IMG/VR virus record: IMGVR_UViG_3300005664_000046
Location: 1 to 29,108 of that record
Source of the DNA: a virus
Direction: 5' to 3' (one strand)
DNA length: 29,108 nt
Part shown: positions 21,303 through 28,973 of the stretch, one piece after another
Position numbering within the stretch: the stretch's first letter is position 1
Layout of the letters: the number at the start of each line of letters is the position of its first letter
The notes under the pieces: model-generated
Databases searched by the model: none
The model's input: only the letters and a program-made list of their open reading frames with translations
Told to the model about the DNA's origin: nothing
Translations under genes and position numbers: made by a program

Positions 21303-21836
21303 TTATGCAAGGTCTAGTGAGTAAACAGTTCCGTTGGTTCCGCCTGAGAAGGCCACTGCGGCAACGTTAGTCATGGCCTCAGTTAAGATAAGGCCGTTTC
21401 CAAGAAGGCCTGGCACTGACGAGGTGATGGTTACTACTCCCAAGGCTGAAGTAGCAGAAACCACGCCGATAAGAGCCGCGACGCTGTTAATAGCCAAAGC
21501 TATTCCAGTCGCAACAACCGTTGCATCAGCGTTGATGTTGAACTCACCGTTAGCTGCTACTGCGCCACTTGTTTTTGCAGTAATGGTAGTTCCAGCGACA
21601 ACAGCAGTTTCATTGTTAAGAGGGCCCGACGAGGATACTGTCAATGTTCCAGTTGCTTGTGTAGCTCCGACTCTGCAACTCATTGAGCCAACGTGTACAC
21701 CGGCAGCCATAGAAGTAATAAAGTCAGCAAGCTGAAGAGTTCCTTCTTTCTTAGCGCCGAAGTTGATAACACTCTTAAGTGCGTCGGCTGACATATCGCC
21801 AGCTGTAAGCACTATTGTGGATAGAGATGAAGCCAT
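21303..21836 (-). CDS. Probable head decoration or structural protein, 177 aa
   Basis: A small beta-rich Ala/Val/Thr/Gly protein next to the capsid gene, the usual place for decoration or minor head proteins. The N-terminal helix (SADALKSVINFGAKKEGTL) is followed by a domain (residues about 75-170) with AGTTITAKTSG, GEFNI, ATGIALAINS and VVTITSSVPG. A recognisably similar domain is inserted in the nozzle protein (15301-15615). It is separated from the capsid gene by an intrinsic terminator, so it may be expressed less strongly. AAAGAAAGGAATTAT precedes the ATG. Confidence 0.65.
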   Translation of the reverse strand: MASSLSTIVLTAGDMSADALKSVINFGAKKEGTLQLADFITSMAAGVHVGSMSCRVGATQATGTLTVSSSGPLNNETAVVAGTTITAKTSGAVAANGEFNINADATVVATGIALAINSVAALIGVVSATSALGVVTITSSVPGLLGNGLILTEAMTNVAAVAFSGGTNGTVYSLDLA

Positions 21837-21851
21837 ATAATTCCTTTCTTT

Positions 21852-21889
21852 AAAAAAAGGGCACCCCTACCTTACAGTCTGAGTGCCCT
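21852..21889 (-). terminator. Strong intrinsic terminator after the capsid gene
   Basis: Read leftward, AGGGCAC (21883-21889) pairs perfectly with GTGCCCT (21858-21864), the loop is about 18 bases, and seven T residues follow (21852-21858). It lies 20 bases after the capsid stop codon and would limit read-through into the next virion genes. Confidence 0.85.
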
Positions 21890-21908
21890 ATTCAACTCTC
21901 AAAACCAA

Positions 21909-23225
21909 TTAAGAGTTAGTAAAACCTGAAACATAAACACAACGTGCAGGAGTTTCTACGAAGAGTGCGTTATCAACGTAGTTTCTCAGTTCAAAACCAG
22001 CGCTGTTTGGAAGTTGCAAGAAAATCTCGCCTTCTCGTCCAGGAGTTTTGAAAGAAAGATCTTGAGCGCCGATTCTTTTACAACGTTTAGGTGGGAAGAT
22101 ATACAACTCACCAGCTTTAACGATGTTGTAAGAAACGATTTCGATTTCTCCGTTTTGGCCGTAGTAACAAATAGACTCAGAGCCATTTTCAGCTTTGTTC
22201 TTTTTGTAACTTCCGTCAAACCGACGAAGTGCTGCAAGGTCTGAAGCAAGGTTAGCCCATGTGTCTGGGTTACAGTATACTACGACTTTTTCGTTTAGTC
22301 CGCGTTGTACTGCTTTACCAACAGCTGCCAACAACTTAGAAAAAGTCATTTGGCCTGAAGTTGAGTAAGTGTTACCAGCCCACAGTCCCCAAGTAGTAGC
22401 GTTGATGTTGAAAAGTGTTCCGGTGTTAGAAATAATCTTTCTCATTCCAGCCATTTCAGCGTATGCGAAAGAAGTTCCAGTACCAGTAACAGTTCCTTTG
22501 AAGTATACAGTCAAAGCTTTTGAAGCGGAAACATCGTTGATGTCTTCGATTGCAGCGGCTGAGCCTGATACTGAGATGGTGCGTGTGTCAGCGTTAACAG
22601 CTGTGATGATGAGGTTAACGTTTGAGTCCGCGTTAGCGTTAAGGTTAGTACCAGCTGAGATAGTTGCAGAAGTGTCGGAGTAAAATACGAGTTTCGCTCC
22701 TTCAAGACCGCACCAGATTCCAGTTGCCCAAGAGGCTGCTGTTACTACGAAAGTAGCAGTAGTAGCGCCGCCTGAAGTCTCGTCGAATCCGCCGATAGCA
22801 ATATCGCCGATTCCAAGTTGACCGTGGAGCATAGAGATCTCAAGACGCTTAGTAGCTGACTCCATCATGTTTTCAACAAGGAGTTCAGTTGCTTTTACGA
22901 AAGCTTTTTTGCTGTTAGAAGCTCTGGCAGCTGCGTCGTAAGCAAGAGATGATCTAAGCAACATTTGGTTGCCTTGAACTTGAGCATCTTGCATGTTCAT
23001 AGAAACAGCGTCTTCCAAAGTAAATGCACCTGCGTCAGCTGCGGCGTAAGTTACGCCTTGCTCAGCGGCTACAACTACTGGTTGATGATACTTGTTTCCA
23101 GTTTCTTTATCGCGTTGAACGAAAGGAATCAGCTTAGTAAGTTTAGCTGCTTCCGGGATAAGGTTCTCGATACTGTCGCCGTAGGCTTCTTTAAATAAGC
23201 CACTGAGTTCTGCTGGACTTGTCAT
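21909..23225 (-). CDS. Major capsid protein, 438 aa
   Basis: Identified by its place after portal and scaffold, its size (about 48 kDa) and its composition. The N-terminal arm (MTSPAELSGLFKEAYGDSIE) leads to LIPFVQRDKETGNKYHQPVVV and the helix KAFVKATELLVENMMESATKRLEISMLHG. The middle has a variable beta insertion (about residues 150-260), and the C-terminal domain contains EKVVVYCNPDTWANLASDL and a GQNGEIEIVSYNIVKAGELYI stretch. An HK97-type fold is expected for a tailed phage but cannot be proved here. TAGGAGAAATAT precedes the ATG. The gene has its own 216-base leader and terminator, fitting very high expression. Confidence 0.82.
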   Translation of the reverse strand: MTSPAELSGLFKEAYGDSIENLIPEAAKLTKLIPFVQRDKETGNKYHQPVVVAAEQGVTYAAADAGAFTLEDAVSMNMQDAQVQGNQMLLRSSLAYDAAARASNSKKAFVKATELLVENMMESATKRLEISMLHGQLGIGDIAIGGFDETSGGATTATFVVTAASWATGIWCGLEGAKLVFYSDTSATISAGTNLNANADSNVNLIITAVNADTRTISVSGSAAAIEDINDVSASKALTVYFKGTVTGTGTSFAYAEMAGMRKIISNTGTLFNINATTWGLWAGNTYSTSGQMTFSKLLAAVGKAVQRGLNEKVVVYCNPDTWANLASDLAALRRFDGSYKKNKAENGSESICYYGQNGEIEIVSYNIVKAGELYIFPPKRCKRIGAQDLSFKTPGREGEIFLQLPNSAGFELRNYVDNALFVETPARCVYVSGFTNS

Positions 23226-23265
23226 GTTATATTTCTCCTATGAAATATGAGTGTGTTTAATTTTG

Positions 23266-23292
23266 GGATACTGATTTTAGTGGTTGGATACT
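23266..23292. promoter_or_regulatory. Direct repeat GGATACT, 20 bases apart, in the capsid leader
   Basis: GGATACT occurs at 23266-23272 and 23286-23292, each preceded by TTG or TTGG. The 20-base step is about two helical turns. It lies in the leader of the capsid gene, downstream of the candidate promoter at 23326-23354, where a bound protein could act on transcription or the sequence could act in RNA. Confidence 0.35.
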
Positions 23293-23325
23293 TTAAAGCG
23301 GCCTTATCTCAGGTGAGGTAAAGGT

Positions 23326-23354
23326 GTTAAAGATCGCCTTCTGATATGACTCAA
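23326..23354 (-). promoter_or_regulatory. Candidate promoter for the capsid gene
   Basis: Read leftward, TTGAGT (23349-23354) and TTTAAC (23326-23331) match four of six bases each of the bacterial -35 and -10 boxes, at exactly 17 bases. The 216-base gap before a highly expressed gene makes a promoter expected. A phage-specific promoter of another type is equally possible. Confidence 0.35.
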
Positions 23355-23380
23355 GCGCGTAGAGGTTCTTTAAAAAAGAA

Positions 23381-23413
23381 TTGCCCTGCAATAGAATGTT
23401 AAGACACATTCTA
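23381..23413. repeat. Perfect 8-base palindrome plus small hairpin after the scaffold gene
   Basis: TAGAATGT (23392-23399) and ACATTCTA (23406-23413) form a perfect stem with a six-base loop. Directly to the left is TTGC-CCT-GCAA (23381-23391). Read leftward, this second hairpin is followed by TTCTTTTTT, so the pair may work as a weak terminator or attenuator for transcripts coming from the scaffold gene, or as a binding site. Confidence 0.5.
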
Positions 23414-23441
23414 AGGCAAGGCAAGTTTTGACGCTATACTT

Positions 23442-24326
23442 TTATTCAAGACCTGCTTTAATACGGTCCATTCTAGCTTTCCAGTCGTCTTTAGATATCT
23501 TATCTGACTTTTTCACAGCTCTTTCCGATACGTTTGGCTGATCCATCAGAGATATTTTATTTGGTTTCATCACCCTGGAAGTGTCAAACTTTCTAATCTT
23601 TTTTGCTAAATCATCACCGAGTAACTTAAGTAGGTTCTCCCCATCAAGACCTGAGAATAGACTTTTTTGCTCTTCGATGTATTCATCCTTTACAAGATGA
23701 ACCACGTCGTCTGGTTTTAAGTCCATGCCTCGTTTCATACCTTCATTCATGTAAAACGCTAAGCGCTTAACAGTATGGGGGGTTTTTGGAAGACCGCTCG
23801 CCTCAAGACATGACTGAAAAGATTTCTCGTACTCGGCCCGATAGTTCTCTGTGAGCGTAGCTATCTCAGCTTCTTCAGCTTGCTTTTTAGCTTCAGCCTC
23901 CATTTGTTCGCGGGTCATCTTTTCTTTTTTTAAGTCACGAAGCTCTCTGTCCTTCGGGTCCATCATCTCATCTTCCAGCTGAGCTAAAAGATAGGACTCT
24001 GCAACCTCTCTCATATTGACGCCGAGTTTAGGGTTAGTAAGAACTGATATTGGATCCTTCTTCAGTGCCTCAATGAACGCTACTGCCTCTTTACGGAGTG
24101 CTGCTGCTTCTTGGAACTTCTTATCAGCGGCCTTTCCCTTACCGTAGTCACTTATAACCTCGTCCTCGTCCACCTCGTGCATCTCGCCGTCAATCTTGAC
24201 TTTAAGTTTACGCTTAGCTTCAGCCTTAGCTTCGGCTTCACCTTGTGACTCACTGCCTCCTACATCTGCGTCAGTTGCCACGGGCTCACTCGCTACCGGG
24301 GCCGACACTGGTGCACTTACTTCCAT
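23442..24326 (-). CDS. Capsid scaffolding protein, 294 aa
   Basis: The usual scaffold profile: a disordered Ala/Val/Ser/Glu-rich start, then KVKIDGEMHEVDEDEVISDYGKG followed by ADKKFQEAAALRKEA, a pattern frequent in podovirus scaffolds. A long charged helix follows (around DRELRDLKKEKMTREQMEAEAK), and the C-terminus is basic (KSDKISKDDWKARMDRIKAG) and probably binds the coat protein. It lies between portal and capsid genes as expected. Its start overlaps the portal stop as TAATG, giving coupled translation. Confidence 0.82.
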   Translation of the reverse strand: MEVSAPVSAPVASEPVATDADVGGSESQGEAEAKAEAKRKLKVKIDGEMHEVDEDEVISDYGKGKAADKKFQEAAALRKEAVAFIEALKKDPISVLTNPKLGVNMREVAESYLLAQLEDEMMDPKDRELRDLKKEKMTREQMEAEAKKQAEEAEIATLTENYRAEYEKSFQSCLEASGLPKTPHTVKRLAFYMNEGMKRGMDLKPDDVVHLVKDEYIEEQKSLFSGLDGENLLKLLGDDLAKKIRKFDTSRVMKPNKISLMDQPNVSERAVKKSDKISKDDWKARMDRIKAGLE

Positions 24327-26317
24327 TACATTCCTCCTTCTAATATTGCATTTTGCTCGTCCATCGTACCTTGAGTCATTGGATCAGTTCCTGCCGGTGC
24401 TCCTGGTAAGTTAGGATCACCCGGCAAACCAGCTTGCATTGCACTTCCTGGGTCCATGCCTTGACCTACTTCAGGACTTGGAGGCGGCTGCATACTCTGC
24501 TCACCGAGTAAGGCTAGAAGCTGTGGATTGGTTGTGGATAACAGGTCAAAGTGTTCTTGGATGTGGGCTGTGACTGCCATAACAATATCAGGATTCTCAC
24601 GGGCTTCAGGCGAGGCTAACACTACTTTATGCTCCCTTACATGGAGTGCGTGGGAATCTGTAACCATTGCCTGAACCGGAAGTGAGTCCGCTAGTCTCTC
24701 ATTCTCAGCTCTCACCAGCATGAGTTCTGCTTGATCACTCTCAATGACCGGCTCTAAGCGTCCTGTAGTCATCACTTGGATATATTGCTCAGGTGTCTTT
24801 AGAAAACCTTTTTCCATTAGAGCATCAGCTAAGTTCACCTTACCGGCTACGGTTCTGGTGAGTGGGTTACCAATATCAACCATAACTCTCGAGATAAGGT
24901 TTAAATCATCGCCTGTAAACTCTTTCATGAACGGTCGGTTTGCCTTACCAGCGATCATTGCAACCCTAGGCACTGAGGCGAAGTCTTGCAGAGTCTGGAT
25001 GGTAGCAGTGGCAACATCCTCAAGAAGTCTAATCCAAGCACCTTCTAGGTCTTTAGAGAACTGAACTGCCATAGCTTGTACGAATGCTATTGCGGCACCT
25101 GACTTAAGTGAGGCTTCAGGTTGACCACGGGCGACTGAGTTAACAGCACTCAAGGTCTCGATCTTCTTCTCTAACATACCGATCAGATTATAAAGCTCAG
25201 GTGCACTTTGGGTAAGTTGAAGCGACTCAACCTTACCTCTCGACTGGTCATACTCGATATAGGCTAACCCTTCAGATAGAACGGTGTGGGTTAAGTTACC
25301 GCCTTTAGGACCTACAATACTCTGAACGCCAAACTGTTTATTGTTAGTCATGGCGATTGAGTAAAGACCGTCGATAGCTTCTTGGAGAGGAAGGATGTCA
25401 TACATAACCGTATAGCCGAAAGGAGTGGAATCCTGACGACTAGGCTCAAACTTAAAGACCGGCACCTTTCTATAAGGCAAAGGACCATCGATGAGTCCTA
25501 AGTCTGAAGATAAGAAATGAATCTCACGACCTTCGGGTAGGCTTGGAGTTCTTGGGTGATAGAACTTCCAGACTGGGACCATATCAGAGTCTTCATAGTC
25601 GCAAGGATTAATGATCGCGTCATCTAGGAGCTCATTGATGGACGGCAAGCCTTCGATGCGTTCTGCTAGCTCAGGATAGAGAGCCATGAGATCATAGCGG
25701 TTTCTATAAGAGCGGGTAATCTTCCAAGACTCAGGACCTTGAGCGTAATCACTGGTATCAACCACAACATCTATAGGTGAGAAAGCTTCATACTTTAAAT
25801 CGCCCTCTGGTACATCTATCCCTAACTCATTCTTGCCGTAGCTCTCTCCGTCGTTAGCATCCCAAGTACAAGACACGTAAGAGTGGTCGTAGATCAGACC
25901 GTACTCAAGAGCTTGGACTGTAAAACGCTCCATTCTCTTTTCACGGTTGTAATAATCAAGAAGGCCACTGGCTAAGATGGTTTGAGCCATGGACTTATAG
26001 TCGGTGTTAGTAGCACGAGGGTCAAAGGCTGGACGTTGCTGGGTGGTAAGTGACTTTAAATGCAGGGCTATGTTACGGTAGTCGTTTACATGCATACGAG
26101 TAAACTCGCCTTGCTCACCAGCGCGCTGCATCTTACCTAAGGTCTGAGACTGACGGTAGTAAGCAGAGTAAGACCTTCGCCATAAGTAGATGCGTCCTGT
26201 TTGCCTAAGGAAGTCATAGTAGTCATCTACCTTAGTAGTAAGCAGTGGCAACACTTCTTTAATTCCTTTAGCAGCCCAATACTTGGGGTCTAATTCCTGA
26301 CCTTCAGATGCTTCCAT
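24326..26317 (-). CDS. Portal protein, 663 aa
   Basis: A large portal, the dodecameric ring through which DNA enters and leaves the head. Helical blocks typical of podovirus portals are visible: DDYYDFLRQTGRIYLWRRSY, VNDYRNIALHLKSLTTQQRP, the FSPIDVVVDTSDYAQGPESW section, and PFGYTVMYDILPLQEAIDGL. The helix with ALKSGAAIAFVQAMAVQFSKDLE-like content (around residues 400-420) is probably the crown-to-stem helix. The end is Pro/Gly/Met-rich and likely flexible. A very strong AGGAGGAGG site precedes the ATG. The start overlaps the TerL end by 28 bases. Confidence 0.85.
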   Translation of the reverse strand: MEASEGQELDPKYWAAKGIKEVLPLLTTKVDDYYDFLRQTGRIYLWRRSYSAYYRQSQTLGKMQRAGEQGEFTRMHVNDYRNIALHLKSLTTQQRPAFDPRATNTDYKSMAQTILASGLLDYYNREKRMERFTVQALEYGLIYDHSYVSCTWDANDGESYGKNELGIDVPEGDLKYEAFSPIDVVVDTSDYAQGPESWKITRSYRNRYDLMALYPELAERIEGLPSINELLDDAIINPCDYEDSDMVPVWKFYHPRTPSLPEGREIHFLSSDLGLIDGPLPYRKVPVFKFEPSRQDSTPFGYTVMYDILPLQEAIDGLYSIAMTNNKQFGVQSIVGPKGGNLTHTVLSEGLAYIEYDQSRGKVESLQLTQSAPELYNLIGMLEKKIETLSAVNSVARGQPEASLKSGAAIAFVQAMAVQFSKDLEGAWIRLLEDVATATIQTLQDFASVPRVAMIAGKANRPFMKEFTGDDLNLISRVMVDIGNPLTRTVAGKVNLADALMEKGFLKTPEQYIQVMTTGRLEPVIESDQAELMLVRAENERLADSLPVQAMVTDSHALHVREHKVVLASPEARENPDIVMAVTAHIQEHFDLLSTTNPQLLALLGEQSMQPPPSPEVGQGMDPGSAMQAGLPGDPNLPGAPAGTDPMTQGTMDEQNAILEGGM

Positions 26318-27819
26318 GATTCCTCCTCCTTAAATAGATTTTTCAGAACACTGCCACTAGCCGAATCACTCTTCCTTAAAATCTCTGGCACATAGTGTGT
26401 GTAGTCAGAAAGATTATACATCGCAGGGACTGGGTTAGTTTGGCGATCGAGATTTCTTATAAGATACACGAGTGCTGCTAAGTGGTCAAAGTGTCCGTAG
26501 GCAGTAGTTCTTGCGAACTCTTTACGTTTAGAGTCAAACACTCCATACTTAAGACCGCCGATAAGCTTTTGGCATTTAGGATCAACTCTAAGTCTACCCT
26601 CACCTACCAGGATACGAACCTCATTCACCATGGCGTCAAGTGAGTCCTTGTTAGTGGCATAGAAGTGACAGCCGTGGAGTGAGCCTAGGTCTTGTAGTAG
26701 TAAAAGGTTGTTGTTATCTGAAACCCTAATGAAAGGTTGAATATTGCCATAGACTCTTTTCTCTGTATCTGTCACGAGAGCCGCAAGCTTAGGGGTTGTC
26801 ATCTGAGGGCCGTTCATCTCGGCCTCATCTTCTACGTATAAAATACCCCGCCTAAAGTCATAGGTAGCAAACAAGATGGCCGTCAGATCTTTCACCCCTA
26901 AGTCCATAGCCGTGTATCTATGCATAAAAGGAGAGAAGCCGTCTTTTACATACTCAGCCACAAACTCATCACGCCACTCAGGGACGATAGAAAGCGAGTC
27001 ATCGACTACAAACTGACAAAGATACTCGCGCTTGAAGGTAGAAGACTCATACCCCCCTGATTCCTTCGCATAGATATCGATCGTTTCTGGGTCTAAGCTT
27101 TTGTTTTGATAAACATCAAATTCAGAGTAAGCACCCTGAAGCTTACATTCTTGAGCTATGTAGAAAAAGTCGTGGGCAGGGGTTGGAGGAGGAGTAGACG
27201 CCAACAGTGTTTTTGCGCCGGTTGTTAGCGTCTGAGGAATGAGAATGGAGCGCATGATGTAGTCAAGCTCTGAGCAGAATGCAGCTTCATCTATAATATT
27301 AAGATCGGAAGCTGTACCTCGCAAGTTCTCGTAGTTCTGATTATCCGTACCTGCGAAGTGAATCTCTGAGTCATTTGGGAACCGGTAGTAAGAATCCATA
27401 ACCGAGTATCTAGGTAACTCAGTTGCTGGACAGTCATCAAGGATGATCTTCATAATAGGCAGGGTGATCTTTCTTAACGCCTTAGCCGTTGGAGCTGCAA
27501 ACCGAACCTGAGCTCCTGGTTTCCTTAAAGCTCTTTCTATTGCAATTAAACATAGAACAAATGACTTTCCATATCTTCTACTACAATTGACAGTATATTT
27601 AACAACATTTCTATCTTCTAATGCTTTTGTTAGGGCGGTATAAAGTGCGTCTTGATAGGGGTGTAGTTTGTATTGAAGTGTGCCCGTTTTCCATGCTAGA
27701 CGCTTAAGACTTGGGGCCGATCTCTCGAGCAGCTCTGAGTAGTTGAACAAGTTCTGATTGACTAATGGTTGTATGTTCTTCTTCCTCCCAAGTGCTTGAG
27801 TTATTACCTCTGTAGTCAT
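26290..27819 (-). CDS. terL: Terminase large subunit
   Basis: The packaging motor ATPase and nuclease, about 509 residues from the chosen start. Walker A is CSRRYGKS (residues 79-86), Walker B is LNIIDE (173-178), and the coupling motif is near TLLASTP. The C-terminal RNase H-like nuclease starts at AMDLGVKD (catalytic D306) and ends with HFDHLAALVYL near the C-terminus. The frame runs further to an ATG at 27873, but that part has no ribosome binding site. The ATG complementary to 27817-27819 is used here, though it too has a weak site, and coupling to TerS translation is likely. The gene overlaps TerS by about 116 bases. Confidence 0.9.
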   Translation of the reverse strand: MTTEVITQALGRKKNIQPLVNQNLFNYSELLERSAPSLKRLAWKTGTLQYKLHPYQDALYTALTKALEDRNVVKYTVNCSRRYGKSFVLCLIAIERALRKPGAQVRFAAPTAKALRKITLPIMKIILDDCPATELPRYSVMDSYYRFPNDSEIHFAGTDNQNYENLRGTASDLNIIDEAAFCSELDYIMRSILIPQTLTTGAKTLLASTPPPTPAHDFFYIAQECKLQGAYSEFDVYQNKSLDPETIDIYAKESGGYESSTFKREYLCQFVVDDSLSIVPEWRDEFVAEYVKDGFSPFMHRYTAMDLGVKDLTAILFATYDFRRGILYVEDEAEMNGPQMTTPKLAALVTDTEKRVYGNIQPFIRVSDNNNLLLLQDLGSLHGCHFYATNKDSLDAMVNEVRILVGEGRLRVDPKCQKLIGGLKYGVFDSKRKEFARTTAYGHFDHLAALVYLIRNLDRQTNPVPAMYNLSDYTHYVPEILRKSDSASGSVLKNLFKEEESWKHLKVRN

Positions 27820-28144
27820 CAACCTGTCCCAGTAGCTGCTTACCAAGAAAGATAAGCATAGCCGTGTTCCCATCCAGTGCCGCTGCTATCTGACTTCGTC
27901 TGAGAGAGGCTTGAGTTCTACTTGAAAGGTGAGCTCTTAAGTCTTCAAAGGTCTCTCCTTCGATTCCCTTTTCCTGTAACCACAGCTTAGACCTGTCTTC
28001 GATCGTCGTCGTGTTCACACCAAACCAGCTTGCTATCTCTCTCTTCGTACAAAATATCTCACAAAGCTTTTTGAATTGTTCAAAATCGATGTCGGCCGGA
28101 GGTCTACCTAGTTCCTTAGTTTTAGGGCGAGATTTATTCGTGAT
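27704..28144 (-). CDS. terS: Terminase small subunit, apparent ATC start
   Basis: This DNA-recognition subunit of the packaging motor is 146 residues when read from an ATC complementary to 28142-28144. From there it gives MTNKSRPKTKELGRPPADID, then a helix-turn-helix (CTKREIASWFGVNTTTIEDR), and later LRRSQIAAALDGNTAMLIFLGKQLLGQ. This GRPP, HTH and GNTAMLIxLGKQLLGQ order is characteristic of phage TerS. GGAGG (28152-28156) sits 7 bases before the ATC. The first ordinary start in the frame is GTG at 28018, which would remove the helix-turn-helix. The frame is closed upstream by a TAA, and no ATG, GTG or TTG lies between. Frameshifting from the overlapping upstream gene is an alternative. Confidence 0.82.
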   Translation of the reverse strand: MTNKSRPKTKELGRPPADIDFEQFKKLCEIFCTKREIASWFGVNTTTIEDRSKLWLQEKGIEGETFEDLRAHLSSRTQASLRRSQIAAALDGNTAMLIFLGKQLLGQVDDYRGNNSSTWEEEEHTTISQSELVQLLRAAREIGPKS

Positions 28145-28380
28145 ACTTCTGCCTCCAAACTTTTAAGGTTACTCTGAAGAATTAAAATTTCTTCTCTTTC
28201 GGCGTCCATTTTAGTTAACGTTCTCTGATAGAGATAATCCACAACTAAGGGAGAGCTACTAGCAAGGATAGCCATCACAACTTGAGCCGCGCCAAACGAG
28301 TCACCGAGTAAAATAGAAAGTAAAAAGGAAAATAGACTTAGCGCACTAGACGCTATCAGTAGCTTATAGGTCTCCGGCAT
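28108..28380 (-). CDS. Two-span membrane protein, probable holin
   Basis: A 90-residue protein with hydrophobic segments at about 6-26 and 31-50, followed by a charged coiled coil (about 55-85, DAEREEILILQSNLKSLEAEV). Small size, two spans and a charged tail fit a class II holin. The gene lies immediately before terS and after a tail-fibre-like gene end, as the T7 holin gene 17.5 lies between the fibre gene 17 and the small terminase gene 18. That synteny is the main reason for the call. The start overlaps the upstream gene by 17 bases and follows AAAGGTGAT. The end overlaps terS. Confidence 0.6.
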   Translation of the reverse strand: MPETYKLLIASSALSLFSFLLSILLGDSFGAAQVVMAILASSSPLVVDYLYQRTLTKMDAEREEILILQSNLKSLEAEVSRINLALKLRN

Positions 28381-28624
28381 CGATCACCTTTTTCATAACC
28401 GCTATCTTTAAAGAATCAATAGCTATAGCTCTCATGTTAGGTTCGTCTACTTCCAAAACCTCAGCCTTACTCCCCGTCACTTTTACAGTTACCTGAGAGT
28501 AGGTGTTATCCTTATAGCGGACGAGTCCAATAGCCAAAAAATCAGGAAGTTTATCGTCGCTTTGACTAACGACGGTTAGTTCCGGCTTTTTCCTGGGCGC
28601 TCTCTTCTTCTTGATAATCTCCAT
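28364..28624 (-). CDS. Small protein of unknown function, 86 aa
   Basis: The N-terminus is strongly basic (MEIIKKKRAPRKKPELTVV), followed by a compact mixed alpha/beta part (YSQVTVKVTGSKAEVLEVDE) and a helical end. No family is recognised. The basic tail could bind nucleic acid. It precedes the holin-like gene in the late region, with a 17-base overlap. AAGGAGAGTT precedes the ATG. Confidence 0.65.
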   Translation of the reverse strand: MEIIKKKRAPRKKPELTVVSQSDDKLPDFLAIGLVRYKDNTYSQVTVKVTGSKAEVLEVDEPNMRAIAIDSLKIAVMKKVIDAGDL

Positions 28625-28632
28625 AACTCTCC

Positions 28633-28962
28633 TTATAAAACCTGTGATAATAAAGCATCCGCTTGGCTTTTAGCCTCAAGACTAGCCTTCTTTAGTATGG
28701 CGCTTCTAAATACTGAGGTGACGTATGCCCTCACCTGAGTCTTACAGAATTCATAAAGAGACACTGGATTCGGAGCGACCGGGTTCATATCTTCATCGTG
28801 TAACATGGGTTCATAACCAAACTCAGCTCCGAAAGCTTGAAACCCACCAGCTTCTACGGCTGCTTTCTTAATATGTAAGGAAACGTTAAAGATAACCCGC
28901 GATTCATCATCTGGGTCGACTGACACAACGCCTGCCTCAAGTAATTCTGCTACGATACTCAT
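28633..28962 (-). CDS. Small protein of unknown function, 109 aa
   Basis: The product is helical and acidic. An N-terminal block (SIVAELLEAGVVSVDPDDES) is followed by a strand-rich part (RVIFNVSLHIKKAAVEAGGF) and a C-terminal helix of Ala, Lys and Ser residues. AAGGAAGAACTT precedes the ATG. It lies just downstream of the end of a tail-fibre-like gene and could be an assembly factor, but this is a guess. No membrane segment or catalytic motif is seen. Confidence 0.65.
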   Translation of the reverse strand: MSIVAELLEAGVVSVDPDDESRVIFNVSLHIKKAAVEAGGFQAFGAEFGYEPMLHDEDMNPVAPNPVSLYEFCKTQVRAYVTSVFRSAILKKASLEAKSQADALLSQVL

Positions 28963-28973
28963 AAGTTCTTCCT

